Positions 26,616 through 34,395 of a stretch of 64,000 bases of DNA are shown here, in pieces. The stretch is taken from assembly GCF_963678245.1 (NCBI RefSeq), contig NZ_OY782770.1:868001-932000 (forward strand). Reading direction: 5' to 3'. Every line of letters begins with the position of its first letter. The first letter of the stretch is position 1. Source of the DNA: an uncultured Sunxiuqinia sp. (GTDB taxonomy: Bacteria > Bacteroidota > Bacteroidia > Bacteroidales > Prolixibacteraceae). A program made the translations under genes and the position numbers. The notes beneath the pieces were generated by a model, which ran no database searches, was not told the origin of the DNA, and saw only the letters and a program-made list of their open reading frames with translations.

Positions 26616-27614
26616 CTATATTTTTATTTGCCTGAACCTCTCATTTAGTTCTTTTAGTCTGTCTATCAATTTGTCAAAGGGCAACGAATCTCCGTAAATC
26701 ATGTTTGCCTGCATCGTTTCATAATCCTTTCTCCATAAATCAATAATGGCAACTGGCGGCACAAAGCTTATTTTTTCAGGGACATGAGTAGAATAATCCA
26801 CTTCCTTCATTGCAGTTAGCATTTTACGATGCTCAACAATTGCATGATACAAATCGGGACTGTTTAGCGCATCTTTTGCAAAATCGGTATCCATCAATTT
26901 TTCCAGGTCATAAATATGCCTGGACATGCGATTTACACGTACATTTTCCAAAGGCTTTTGAAATTCTTCGTGTAAAAGAAAAGCTTTTTCAAGGAAGGTT
27001 CGTTGCGGAATAACCGTTGGAACAGTAAAATAAACATCTGCAAAATCAGTTTCAGGATAATTATTTGCAAGAATAGAACGCAACTGAACATCTTTGCTTG
27101 GCTCCATCAGGGAACGCGCCCCGATTTCAACCATCACTTTATCCTGAATATAGCTCCCTTCTGCAAAAAGCGAATTATAATTAACTTCTATAATTTGTGG
27201 GTCTTGGGTCGAATCTTTTGATTCAGGAATGGATAGTGAATAACCAGTTATACCAGCCTCCTGCAATTTCTTGTCCAATTCATCTTTCAAATTATTTTGC
27301 GTGTATGAACATGACGCACGCCGGAGATTGGTTATTTGTTTCCGTCTCAGTTCGCCTTCAAAACCGAAGAAGGCGCGATCAATGGCAATATCAATATCTT
27401 CTGAAAACCGTTCAATAATATTCCATGCTTTACTTAACGAAGTTCCTCCTTTGAATATAATATGGGGAGCACACTTACAGGAAAACAAGGCACGCAACAC
27501 CATTGTTACCCACCAGTCCTTTTCAATGGCCACATTCGGTAATCCGGTTGTTGTTGCAACACTATTAAGTATATCAGCTCTTTCCTTTTCCGGTATTTTA
27601 ATCCAATTATTCAT
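26616..27614 (-). CDS. AbiEii/AbiGii-type nucleotidyltransferase toxin
   Basis: 332 residues. The nucleotidyltransferase signature is FKGGTSLSKAW...RFSEDIDIAID near 55-80, with the GS-type loop and DxD metal ligands. The rest is helical with Tyr/Arg-rich segments. AbiEii proteins stop growth by modifying RNA, and pair with an AbiEi-type antitoxin in type IV systems known for phage defence and element maintenance. The antitoxin-like gene lies 45 bp upstream. In this element it could serve addiction and defence. Confidence 0.88.
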   Translation of the reverse strand: MNNWIKIPEKERADILNSVATTTGLPNVAIEKDWWVTMVLRALFSCKCAPHIIFKGGTSLSKAWNIIERFSEDIDIAIDRAFFGFEGELRRKQITNLRRASCSYTQNNLKDELDKKLQEAGITGYSLSIPESKDSTQDPQIIEVNYNSLFAEGSYIQDKVMVEIGARSLMEPSKDVQLRSILANNYPETDFADVYFTVPTVIPQRTFLEKAFLLHEEFQKPLENVRVNRMSRHIYDLEKLMDTDFAKDALNSPDLYHAIVEHRKMLTAMKEVDYSTHVPEKISFVPPVAIIDLWRKDYETMQANMIYGDSLPFDKLIDRLKELNERFRQIKI

Positions 27615-27659
27615 TCGTTAGAATTGTTTGCTTTCAGCGGTAACTCATGTAACTCGCTT

Positions 27660-28301
27660 TTAATCTTGCTCCTTTGCTGCAGATTTTGTTATGCTCGTTT
27701 CACTTTTCTTGAGTTTTAGCAATATCTCTGCAATCCATTCCGGCGCTAGAACTGCATCATGTGTTATATTTTCTGGTGTTTCATTAATCAAAGCTTCTTT
27801 GATTTTTTGAAGTTCGGTTTCTGTTGCATTTCCTTTTCCTATTTCTTTCAGAGCAAATACTACCAACGTGGAAATGCTTCCCTTAAAAGCCAAATATTTA
27901 GCCACAGTCTTTTTAAAATGTACTGTTGCCTTTTTCCCCACTTTAACAACTCGTGGCGCACCATCGGTAAGAAAAACCACTTTCATTGGAACCTGGGTTG
28001 ACAATCCCAGTTTATTTAATGCGAAAACACCTGTTGGTATCAACCTTGCTTTTTCTTTCCTTGCAATTGCCTTCGCTATTTCTTCTATCGACGGATAAAT
28101 AATCCCAATATGTTTACTGATTTTCGGATAGAGATAAATCCCATTCGAAAGACGAACTATGAAATCTTCTTTACAAAGTCTTGAAAGGACTTGACGAATA
28201 GCATCGCCACTTCCCAAAGACTTAAAGTCACTTGCAAAAAACACATTGCCTCGTCTTTTTCTTTTTATAATATCTTCTATCTGTTTATGAATAGATTGCA
28301 T
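27660..28301 (-). CDS. AbiEi-like antitoxin / regulator (DUF6088-type)
   Basis: 213 residues. The N-terminus is a winged HTH (IHKQIEDIIKRKRRGNVFFA, then DAIRQVLSRLCKEDFIVRLS, NGIYLYPK), as in AbiEi-like and DUF6088 proteins, followed by a compact C-terminal domain (KTVAKYLAFKGSISTLVVFA). AbiEi autoregulates its operon by DNA binding and neutralises AbiEii without direct complex formation. It precedes the toxin gene in the correct order. The promoter should lie in 28302-28354, an AT-rich gap. Confidence 0.82.
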   Translation of the reverse strand: MQSIHKQIEDIIKRKRRGNVFFASDFKSLGSGDAIRQVLSRLCKEDFIVRLSNGIYLYPKISKHIGIIYPSIEEIAKAIARKEKARLIPTGVFALNKLGLSTQVPMKVVFLTDGAPRVVKVGKKATVHFKKTVAKYLAFKGSISTLVVFALKEIGKGNATETELQKIKEALINETPENITHDAVLAPEWIAEILLKLKKSETSITKSAAKEQD

Positions 28302-28354
28302 GCACTAATCACCCTATATTTTGTCACAAATATAGCATAAATATATGACAAATA

Positions 28355-29587
28355 TTATTCAAACTGTGTTAGGAAACTTGCATTCTTAACTCGTTCCTCT
28401 TTTTCAAAAGAAGCCAGGTAATTTTCTGTTGTCTTCAAATCTTTATGACCCAAACTTTCAGAAATATAAGCGATATTGGCACCTGACCTTTTCAGTACAG
28501 TTGCGTATGAATGCCGGGCAGTATAGGTACTAAGTCCCGCAATACCTATTGCTTTTCCAATTTTCCGAAGATGCCTGTTACAATTACTGATTACATCTCT
28601 AACCCTCTTTGTAATTTGTAATGGCGTTTCATCTCCATTGAGAAATCCAAAAATGTAAGAATCGGGACTTTTATCGGCATTTCCCCATTTATCCATAATA
28701 GCTTTCATTTCCGGTGTAATAACGGCACAAATTTCTTTCTTCACTCTTGATGTATTAATGGTTTTAGCCCGTATGAAGTATATCTCGTCATTTTGGATAT
28801 TGGCATATTTCAAGGTAATGAGGTCGGCAAAATTGATTCCATTACAGAGATAAGAAAAAAACCATAAATCCCGGTAGTGTTCGGTTGCTTCACTTCCATC
28901 CGAGTAGGTCACAAGCGTTTTTATTTGTTGCAAAGTCAGAGCCAGCTTTCTTCCCTGACCTGTCGGAATTTCATATTTCCCCCGCCCAAAAGGATATTGT
29001 TTCTCTTTTATAATGCCCGAGGTCAAAGCGTCATTCATAATTGAACGAATAGCCCTACATCTCATCCCTATTGTGGTGTAGTTTCTTCCAGTATCAAGCA
29101 AATGTTTTTCAAATTTCTTTAACCATGCCACGGTTATATATTCAAACGGAATATTCTTTCCCGCAAAATCCTCAATGGTCTTTAAAGTATCGTTATAGTA
29201 GTTATATGAACCTATTCTGTTTTCGCTTAAAAGTGATTCAATTTTTGCATGAAAGGCTGTTCCTAGGGTATTATCACCAAAACCTTTTCCCAATCGAAGA
29301 TTTAAAGCGTCAAAAGTAAATTCATGCTCATTAACTAGAGGTTCAACTATTTTTCTGATAAAAGAAAAACTATTTTCAAGGTCTTGTCTGATTTCAGATA
29401 AAGACTTATTCTTTGTTTCCGCCAAAGTCTCCCATTCTTCAACCGATAACGATTTTCCTGTGGAGTAATATCTCTGTTTTCCTTTTTGAACTATCTGAAC
29501 TTTAACCGGATAACTACCTTCTTTATTTTTTCTTCGTGTGTCATGCGTCAAAACAACAGAAACACCATCTTTTGAATACTTGAGCAT
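28355..29587 (-). CDS. Tyrosine integrase of the element
   Basis: About 410 residues from ATG 29587 (an upstream frame to 29644 lacks a good start). An arm-type N-terminal domain (SVVLTHDTRRKNKEGSYPVK...) is followed by a SAM-like core-binding domain and a C-terminal catalytic domain. ARHS in YTARHSYATVL, LGHKDLKTTENYL with the nucleophile Tyr are present. At the box-I position, the motif reads YLCNGINFADL instead of the usual RGM, so the first arginine is not in its standard place. It lies beside the right attachment site and reads inward. Arm-type repeats in its leader suggest autoregulation. Confidence 0.9.
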   Translation of the reverse strand: MLKYSKDGVSVVLTHDTRRKNKEGSYPVKVQIVQKGKQRYYSTGKSLSVEEWETLAETKNKSLSEIRQDLENSFSFIRKIVEPLVNEHEFTFDALNLRLGKGFGDNTLGTAFHAKIESLLSENRIGSYNYYNDTLKTIEDFAGKNIPFEYITVAWLKKFEKHLLDTGRNYTTIGMRCRAIRSIMNDALTSGIIKEKQYPFGRGKYEIPTGQGRKLALTLQQIKTLVTYSDGSEATEHYRDLWFFSYLCNGINFADLITLKYANIQNDEIYFIRAKTINTSRVKKEICAVITPEMKAIMDKWGNADKSPDSYIFGFLNGDETPLQITKRVRDVISNCNRHLRKIGKAIGIAGLSTYTARHSYATVLKRSGANIAYISESLGHKDLKTTENYLASFEKEERVKNASFLTQFE

Positions 29588-29601
29588 ACTATTTTTCTTA
29601 A

Positions 29602-29680
29602 ATTTGCATGTAACCAAAACATAACTCACACTAAATCTGAACAAAAACTACTAATTATTTGCATGTAATTTGCATGTAAG
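29602..29680 (-). promoter_or_regulatory. Right arm-type integrase sites upstream of the integrase gene
   Basis: Three ATTTGCATGTA units: one at 29602-29613 and a tandem pair at 29656-29680. The pair matches the left-end pair at 24 of 25 positions. The sites cover the integrase leader, so integrase binding would also touch its own promoter. 29681-29800 is AT-rich without other features. Confidence 0.55.
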
Positions 29681-29800
29681 TATAGTAATAATTTATAAAA
29701 TAAAGAAAATAAATATCACACACAAAACACATAAATAGCTACATTACAAGAATTTAACCAATAAACAAAATTTAATAAAAGTAGAAGAAAGTATAAATAT

Positions 29801-29848
29801 ATGATTCATAATCATGAGGTCGGCGGTTCAAGCCCGCCTCTCGCTACT
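29801..29848 (+). repeat. Right attachment site: orphan 3' half of tRNA-Met
   Basis: An exact 48-bp copy of 9411-9458. It lacks the acceptor 5' strand and D-arm, so it is not a functional tRNA. The host terminator still follows it at 29852. Confidence 0.92.
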
Positions 29849-29851
29849 GAA

Positions 29852-29894
29852 GATGAGGCGCTTTCAATAAATTGAAAGTGCCTCATCTTTTTTT
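29852..29894 (+). terminator. Original host terminator of tRNA-Met, displaced by the element
   Basis: GATGAGGC and CTTTCAAT pair with ATTGAAAG and GCCTCATC (one G-U pair, 2-nt loop), followed by seven Ts. It is a strong rho-independent terminator with no gene before it except the orphan tRNA half. Confidence 0.88.
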
Positions 29895-29904
29895 GCACAA
29901 AACT

Positions 29905-29946
29905 GCTTCCTGCTGAATACTTTTATAAAAGTATTCAGCAGGAAGC
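29905..29946. repeat. 42-bp perfect palindrome downstream of the displaced terminator
   Basis: Positions 29905-29946 are a perfect inverted repeat with centre TTTTA/TAAAA and arms containing CTTCCTGCTGAATAC. There is no T-run on either side, so it is not a standard terminator. It lies in the host DNA beyond the right repeat, 58 bp before the tRNA-Ala terminator. Confidence 0.6.
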
Positions 29947-29975
29947 TTTAACCAAGTTTTTGTAATAACCTTGGC

Positions 29976-30013
29976 AAAAAAAAGAGTGACGAATTTTTAT
30001 CTTCGTCACTCTT
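29976..30013 (-). terminator. Terminator of tRNA-Ala
   Basis: Arms AAGAGTGACGAA (29982-29993) and TTCGTCACTCTT (30002-30013) with an A-run at 29976-29983, which is a U-tract for minus-strand transcription. It lies 14 bp beyond the tRNA 3' end. Confidence 0.88.
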
Positions 30014-30026
30014 ATATATTATAAAG

Positions 30027-30100
30027 TGGAGAATATCGGAATCGAACCGATGACCTTTTGACTGCCAGTCAAACGCTCTAGCCAACTGAGCTAATCCCCC
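30027..30100 (-). tRNA. tRNA-Ala (anticodon GGC)
   Basis: Read on the minus strand: acceptor GGGGGAT/ATTCTCC with the G3-U70 pair that marks alanine tRNAs, D-arm GCTC/GAGC, anticodon stem TTTGA/TCAAA with loop CTGGCAG, T-arm ATCGG-TTCGATT-CCGAT, discriminator A. CCA is not encoded. A TATATTTG -7 element lies upstream at 30115-30122. Confidence 0.94.
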
Positions 30101-30114
30101 ATCATTTTGCACCG

Positions 30115-30122
30115 CAAATATA
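30115..30122 (-). promoter_or_regulatory. Bacteroidota -7 promoter element of tRNA-Ala
   Basis: On the minus strand TATATTTG fits TAnnTTTG and lies 14 bp before the tRNA start. Confidence 0.45.
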
Positions 30123-30224
30123 ATAATATTTTCAAAACGTAATCACCATTGGTTCTTTTTGGTTTGGTTTTTGTTTTCCTACTCTTATTAGCCATTCATT
30201 TTTAAACAATTAAATCAAAAAGTT

Positions 30225-30908
30225 ATGAAAACAAAAAAATCTAAAAACGCCGATTTAGAAAGTAAACGCTCATTATTCTTCTCACTTGGATTAGTACTCT
30301 CACTTAGTTTTACCTTACTGGCTTTTAGTTGGAAAACACCAGTACAAAAAGCCGACGATGTTGGATCTGTTAACTGGGACTCCCCTACTGATATTGTCAT
30401 TCCCTTAACTAAACCAGAAAAAAAGGAACTCGCCCCTCCTATAAAAACAGTTGAATTATTTCAGCTGGTCGATAATGACACAGAACTGGATGATGATGAT
30501 CTGGATATTTTTGACACCGAAGTAACCGACGAAGGAATTGACGTTGATGCATTACAAGATTTCGCAAACGATAATAACACATACGACAAGGAAGAAATTG
30601 TGCTAATACCTGATGAAATGCCTGAATTTCCCGGTGGAATGAAAGCTCTTTTGAAATTTATCGCCAATACGGTCGACTATCCGTCAGTGGCTCAGGAAAC
30701 TGGGGTTCAGGGACGAGTATTTGTCAATTTTGTTGTTAATGCTGATGGGCAAGTCAGCGATGCCCGCATCATCCGGGGTGTCGATTCTTCGCTGGACAGA
30801 GAAGCACTCAGGGTTGTCAATAAAATGCCGAGATGGAGCCCCGGAAAACAGGGCGGACATGCAGTAAGGGTTTCCTACAATGTGCCGATAAATTTTGTAT
30901 TACAATAA
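30225..30908 (+). CDS. TonB-family energy transducer, first of two
   Basis: 227 residues. A short basic cytoplasmic N-terminus, one transmembrane helix (about 19-37), an acidic periplasmic linker (Asp/Glu-rich, about 70-110), then the TonB C-terminal domain (about 130-227) with the Bacteroidota motif MPEFPGGMKALLKFIANTV, YPSVAQETGVQGRVFVNFVV and the end SYNVPINFVLQ. It couples the inner-membrane motor to outer-membrane SusC/TonB receptors. It lacks the polyproline run of its neighbour. 135 bp separate it from a close paralogue. Confidence 0.93.
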   Translation: MKTKKSKNADLESKRSLFFSLGLVLSLSFTLLAFSWKTPVQKADDVGSVNWDSPTDIVIPLTKPEKKELAPPIKTVELFQLVDNDTELDDDDLDIFDTEVTDEGIDVDALQDFANDNNTYDKEEIVLIPDEMPEFPGGMKALLKFIANTVDYPSVAQETGVQGRVFVNFVVNADGQVSDARIIRGVDSSLDREALRVVNKMPRWSPGKQGGHAVRVSYNVPINFVLQ

Positions 30909-31043
30909 AATGTCCGACGAACACAAAGGATAAAATTTTAATTTTTTCAACTCTTGATTTTGAAGATTATTTTTTATCTTTAGCCCCTCAATATCGAGAC
31001 AAACTAGTATCTGAAAAATAGAAAAAACTTCTAAAACTGAATT

Positions 31044-31727
31044 ATGGAACCAAAGAAATCACCAAAAGCCGATCTTGAGAGCAAAAGAAATATTTTTGTT
31101 CAGATAGGGTTAGTGGTGTCTCTAGGTCTTTGCTTACTAGCTTTCGAATGGACTTCCAGAGTAGAACAAGCTTCTTCTCTAGGATCTGTTGCAGAGCAAG
31201 AGGTGGAGGATGAGATTATCCCGATTACCCGTCAAGAAGAAGTAAAACCACCACCACCACCACCACCACCAAAAGTTGTTGAGGTGTTAAATATCGTGGA
31301 GGATGATGTTGAAATCGAAGACGAACTTGAAATTCAAGACACCGAAGCGGATGACGAAACAGTGATCGACGTTGCGCCTGTTATTGAAGAAGAAGAGGAA
31401 GTTGATGAAGGTCAAGTATTCTTTATCGTAGAAGATATGCCTGAATTTCCTGGTGGAGAATTAGCTCTTCGTAAATTCATTGCCAATGCTGTAAAATATC
31501 CTGTAATTGCTCAGGAAAACGGTATTCAAGGAAAAGTTTACGTTAACTTCGTTGTAGATAAAGACGGAAGTATTACCAATGCACGCATCGCTCGTGGTGT
31601 TGATGCATCACTTGACAAAGAAGCACTTCGTGTGGTAAACAGTCTTCCAAAATGGAAACCAGGAAAACAAAGAGGAAAACCAGTAAGAGTTTCTTATACG
31701 GTTCCTATCAACTTTGTATTACAATAA
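31044..31727 (+). CDS. TonB-family energy transducer, second of two
   Basis: 227 residues, same plan and length as the gene before it: transmembrane helix at about 19-37, then KPPPPPPPPKVV encoded by eight CCA codons (31248-31271), an acidic linker, and the TonB domain starting near MPEFPGGELALRKFIANAV and ending SYTVPINFVLQ. High identity to its neighbour in the C-terminal domain marks a tandem duplication. A terminator follows at 31749. Confidence 0.94.
   Translation: MEPKKSPKADLESKRNIFVQIGLVVSLGLCLLAFEWTSRVEQASSLGSVAEQEVEDEIIPITRQEEVKPPPPPPPPKVVEVLNIVEDDVEIEDELEIQDTEADDETVIDVAPVIEEEEEVDEGQVFFIVEDMPEFPGGELALRKFIANAVKYPVIAQENGIQGKVYVNFVVDKDGSITNARIARGVDASLDKEALRVVNSLPKWKPGKQRGKPVRVSYTVPINFVLQ
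31248..31271 (+). repeat. (CCA)8 microsatellite encoding polyproline in TonB
   Basis: Eight perfect CCA triplets encode eight prolines. Slippage would keep the reading frame and change only linker length. Absent from the upstream paralogue. Confidence 0.9.
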
Positions 31728-31748
31728 AGATTTAAATTATAAAAGAAT

Positions 31749-31781
31749 CCTGGTTCCGTTTTTTCGGGGCCAGGTTTTTTT
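31749..31781 (+). terminator. Terminator after the TonB pair
   Basis: CCTGGTTCCG pairs with CGGGGCCAGG (two G-U pairs) around TTTTTT, followed by seven Ts to 31781. It ends 27 bp before the hflX start, so hflX probably has its own promoter. Confidence 0.85.
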
Positions 31782-31807
31782 ATGAAAAGAACTTTGAAAT
31801 TATTTGA

Positions 31808-33019
31808 ATGATTGAAACAGAAAAAGTACAAGAAACTGCCGTATTAGTTGGACTGGTTAATCAGGAACAAGACGAAAGACAGGCTCAGGAGTATTTGGAT
31901 GAGCTTGAATTCCTAGCAGATACCGCCGGAGCAAAGGTAAAAAAACAATTTTTCCAGCGATTGGATGTTCCTAATCCTGCAACCTTTGTTGGGTCAGGAA
32001 AGCTACAGGAGATCCACAACTACATGAAAGTTCATGAGATTGACACGGTGATCTTTGACGATGAACTAAGTCCAACTCAACTCCGGAACATTGAAAGACA
32101 ACTGGAATCCAAAGTACTCGACCGGACAAATCTGATTTTAGATATTTTCGCCAAACGTGCGCAAACTGCCCATGCCAAAACTCAGGTTGAACTCGCGCAA
32201 TACCAATACATGCTTCCACGGTTAACCCGAATGTGGACTCACTTGGAGCGACAGCGAGGTGGAATTGGAATGCGGGGCCCCGGAGAAACACAGATTGAGA
32301 CCGACCGCAGGATTATTTTAGATAAAATTGCCCGATTAAAAGTTCAACTAAAGAAAATCGACAAGCAGAAAGCAACACAGCGGAAAAACCGTGGGAAATT
32401 AGTTCGTGTTGCTCTGGTTGGTTATACCAATGTTGGTAAATCAACCATCATGAACATGCTTGCAAAATCGGAAGTATTTGCTGAGAACAAGCTTTTTGCG
32501 ACACTTGACACCACTGTTCGAAAAATGGTAGTTGGCAACCTCCCCTTCTTACTGGCCGACACCGTTGGTTTTATTCGCAAACTGCCCCATGGTTTGGTAG
32601 AGTCATTTAAATCGACACTTGACGAGGTGCGCGAAGCCGATGTTTTAGTTCATGTGGTAGATATCTCACACCCGGGTTTCGAGGAGCAAATCGACACGGT
32701 AAAAGAGACCTTATCAGAAATTGAAACAGGAGAGAAACCGACCATCTATGTGTTTAATAAAATTGATGCTTTTGAATACGTACAAAAAGATGACGATGAT
32801 TTAAGTCCAAAAACACAAGAGAACTATTCGCTGGAAGAATTAAAAAACACATGGATCGGCAAAAACAACACGCCCTCTCTTTTTATTTCAGCCACCGAAA
32901 AAGAAAATGTTGATGAATTTAAGAAGACCCTTTATGAAGGAGTCAAAAAAATTCATGTAACCCGATTTCCATACAATGATTTTTTGTACGATATGGACTG
33001 GACAAAACCTCAGGAATAG
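31808..33019 (+). CDS. hflX: GTPase HflX, ribosome-splitting/rescue factor
   Basis: 403 residues. The HflX N-terminal domain (about 1-180) contains GKLQEIHNYM and the helical signature GIGMRGPGETQIETDRR. The GTPase domain (about 198-370) has G1 GYTNVGKST, G3 DTVGFIRKLP and G4 NKID. HflX splits stalled 70S ribosomes, notably under heat or antibiotic stress. The ending is slightly extended with an aromatic tail. Single gene between the TonB pair and a convergent methylase gene; no regulatory element found beyond the leader. Confidence 0.95.
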   Translation: MIETEKVQETAVLVGLVNQEQDERQAQEYLDELEFLADTAGAKVKKQFFQRLDVPNPATFVGSGKLQEIHNYMKVHEIDTVIFDDELSPTQLRNIERQLESKVLDRTNLILDIFAKRAQTAHAKTQVELAQYQYMLPRLTRMWTHLERQRGGIGMRGPGETQIETDRRIILDKIARLKVQLKKIDKQKATQRKNRGKLVRVALVGYTNVGKSTIMNMLAKSEVFAENKLFATLDTTVRKMVVGNLPFLLADTVGFIRKLPHGLVESFKSTLDEVREADVLVHVVDISHPGFEEQIDTVKETLSEIETGEKPTIYVFNKIDAFEYVQKDDDDLSPKTQENYSLEELKNTWIGKNNTPSLFISATEKENVDEFKKTLYEGVKKIHVTRFPYNDFLYDMDWTKPQE

Positions 33020-33347
33020 TTGAAAAGGGAGTTCCCATTTTTGACTTTCCTGAACTCCTGCCTTTTACAGAAAATTTCTTTGGATGAATACTGATGACTA
33101 AATGAAACCCAAAAGTTTGCTTTAGCTCTCATGTTATAACTGTCCATTTTTTAGAAAAGCTTATACGACAAATGAAGCTTGATCAGGCTAAAGCCACCAC
33201 AATTCATCACCTTTTCACTTTTGACTAGCTTGCGTTTGTGTCTGGCATCTACTCTTTTATCACCATTCATAGTGTCATGTTGCAGTTATTTCTTTTCTCC
33301 CGCTGGTGATGATTTGTATACTCTGATGAGCAGCGCTTGATCCCCAC
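33020..33347. other. 328-bp gap after hflX
   Basis: Holds a weak hairpin with GGAGTTC/GAACTCC arms near 33030-33060 and a 39-codon minus-strand frame (33151-33270) that I do not trust. No RNA gene or repeat seen. Confidence 0.4.
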
Positions 33348-34295
33348 CTAGCCAATCTTTTCACAAACCCATATCCTTCTGGCGAAATTCGCCTTTCCTC
33401 TTTTCCGAACACAACAATGATCTGAAATGCTGAATCCAGCGTTGCTGATTGGGCTTGTAATGTCGGAGGTCGATACAATAACAAGTCGATTTGTGATTTT
33501 TGCTGTCGACTCAATAATGTGTAAGATATCATGATCGGTTGCACAGCTCAGTAAATTGTACGGCAGATCGATAATAGCAGCATCATACTTTTTACTGATG
33601 TCTTTTATATCGGAACGATATATCGTTGCCGTGTAGTTGAAATGAGCAAGATTTACCCGAGCGTCGCGACACACCTTCCAGTTAATGTCGCAACCTTCAA
33701 TACTATTTCCTGCAAAACAGGCTTCTAACATGATTGTGCCAACTCCGCAACATGCATCGAGTAGCTCTTTCTCTTTGTTTGCCTTTGCTGCTATATTAAC
33801 AAGAGCTTTGGCAATATTTATACTGATTGAGTTACTGTATGAGCGTGGTTTTTCCTTGTGTTTGTACCATGCAAAGCGATCTTTGATTAAAACGCCAAAG
33901 TACCAAATCCCTTCGTGATAGCATAAAGCATACGTTATTGTTGGGGAATAGTAATCTGGATTGCCTTCAATACTATAGCCAATATCTTTTAACTTTTTAA
34001 GCCTCTCTGCATACTCTGTGAAATCACCATCCAAAACCAAATACTCTATTTTAAACCCTTCAATGCATATACGTTCTTTCTTAATCTCATTGATTAGCGT
34101 CGAATAATCTTCAGAAAACAAAACAATATCAAGTCTTGCTTTAATGAATGCACTGGTTGAAGGTTCTGCTTTTATCTCGGAAAAAAGTAGTTTATTCTTT
34201 TCTTCCTCGCCAAAAATAGATCTCGATTCGAGCTTACATAACTCACTTTCCGTATTGTCGTAAGTAAAGGCGTATAGATGTGTGCTTTTCTGCAT
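33348..34295 (-). CDS. Trm11/RlmL-like RNA methyltransferase
   Basis: 315 residues. A divergent N-terminal region is followed by a Rossmann methylase with SAM-binding motif LLDACCGVGTIMLEAC (about 200) and the catalytic loop DLPY (AIIDLPYNLL), which is the N2-guanine methylase motif (D/N)PPY variant. This is the UPF0020/Trm11-like group that methylates tRNA or rRNA guanine. The THUMP domain is not clearly recognisable. The gene is separated by 101 bp from the MutS-like gene upstream in the same orientation. Confidence 0.82.
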   Translation of the reverse strand: MQKSTHLYAFTYDNTESELCKLESRSIFGEEEKNKLLFSEIKAEPSTSAFIKARLDIVLFSEDYSTLINEIKKERICIEGFKIEYLVLDGDFTEYAERLKKLKDIGYSIEGNPDYYSPTITYALCYHEGIWYFGVLIKDRFAWYKHKEKPRSYSNSISINIAKALVNIAAKANKEKELLDACCGVGTIMLEACFAGNSIEGCDINWKVCRDARVNLAHFNYTATIYRSDIKDISKKYDAAIIDLPYNLLSCATDHDILHIIESTAKITNRLVIVSTSDITSPISNAGFSISDHCCVRKRGKANFARRIWVCEKIG

Positions 34296-34395
34296 GTTCC
34301 TTGTTCCTGATATTTTCTATTTGGCGAATTTAAGCATTGTTGTTCTTCAAACTGCTCAATTCCACCAAGAAGATAAATGACGTGCAATTGCTGTT

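Larger units (their letters stand above)
9411..29848. mobile_element. Integrative mobilizable element, about 20.4 kb, in tRNA-Met
   Basis: Bounded by the 48-bp direct repeats; one repeat plus the interior is 20,390 bp. The right end carries a tyrosine integrase reading inward, preceded by repeated arm-type sites that also occur at the left end. The backbone (22.7-29.6 kb) holds membrane Mob protein, HUH relaxase, RHH Mob protein, putative oriT, primase, excisionase-like HTH, and AbiE-type toxin-antitoxin genes. There is no VirB/Tra mating-pore set, so transfer would need a helper element. The left half (9.85-22.4 kb) is cargo led by an ECF sigma factor. Nearly all genes are on the minus strand. 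Confidence 0.92.

Noticed and set aside
29801-29848. Second tRNA-Met gene
   Set aside because: Only the 3' half is present; acceptor 5' strand and D-arm are missing. It is the attachment repeat.
33151-33270. 39-codon minus-strand frame in the gap after hflX
   Set aside because: No recognisable motif, weak start; could be chance in AT-rich DNA.
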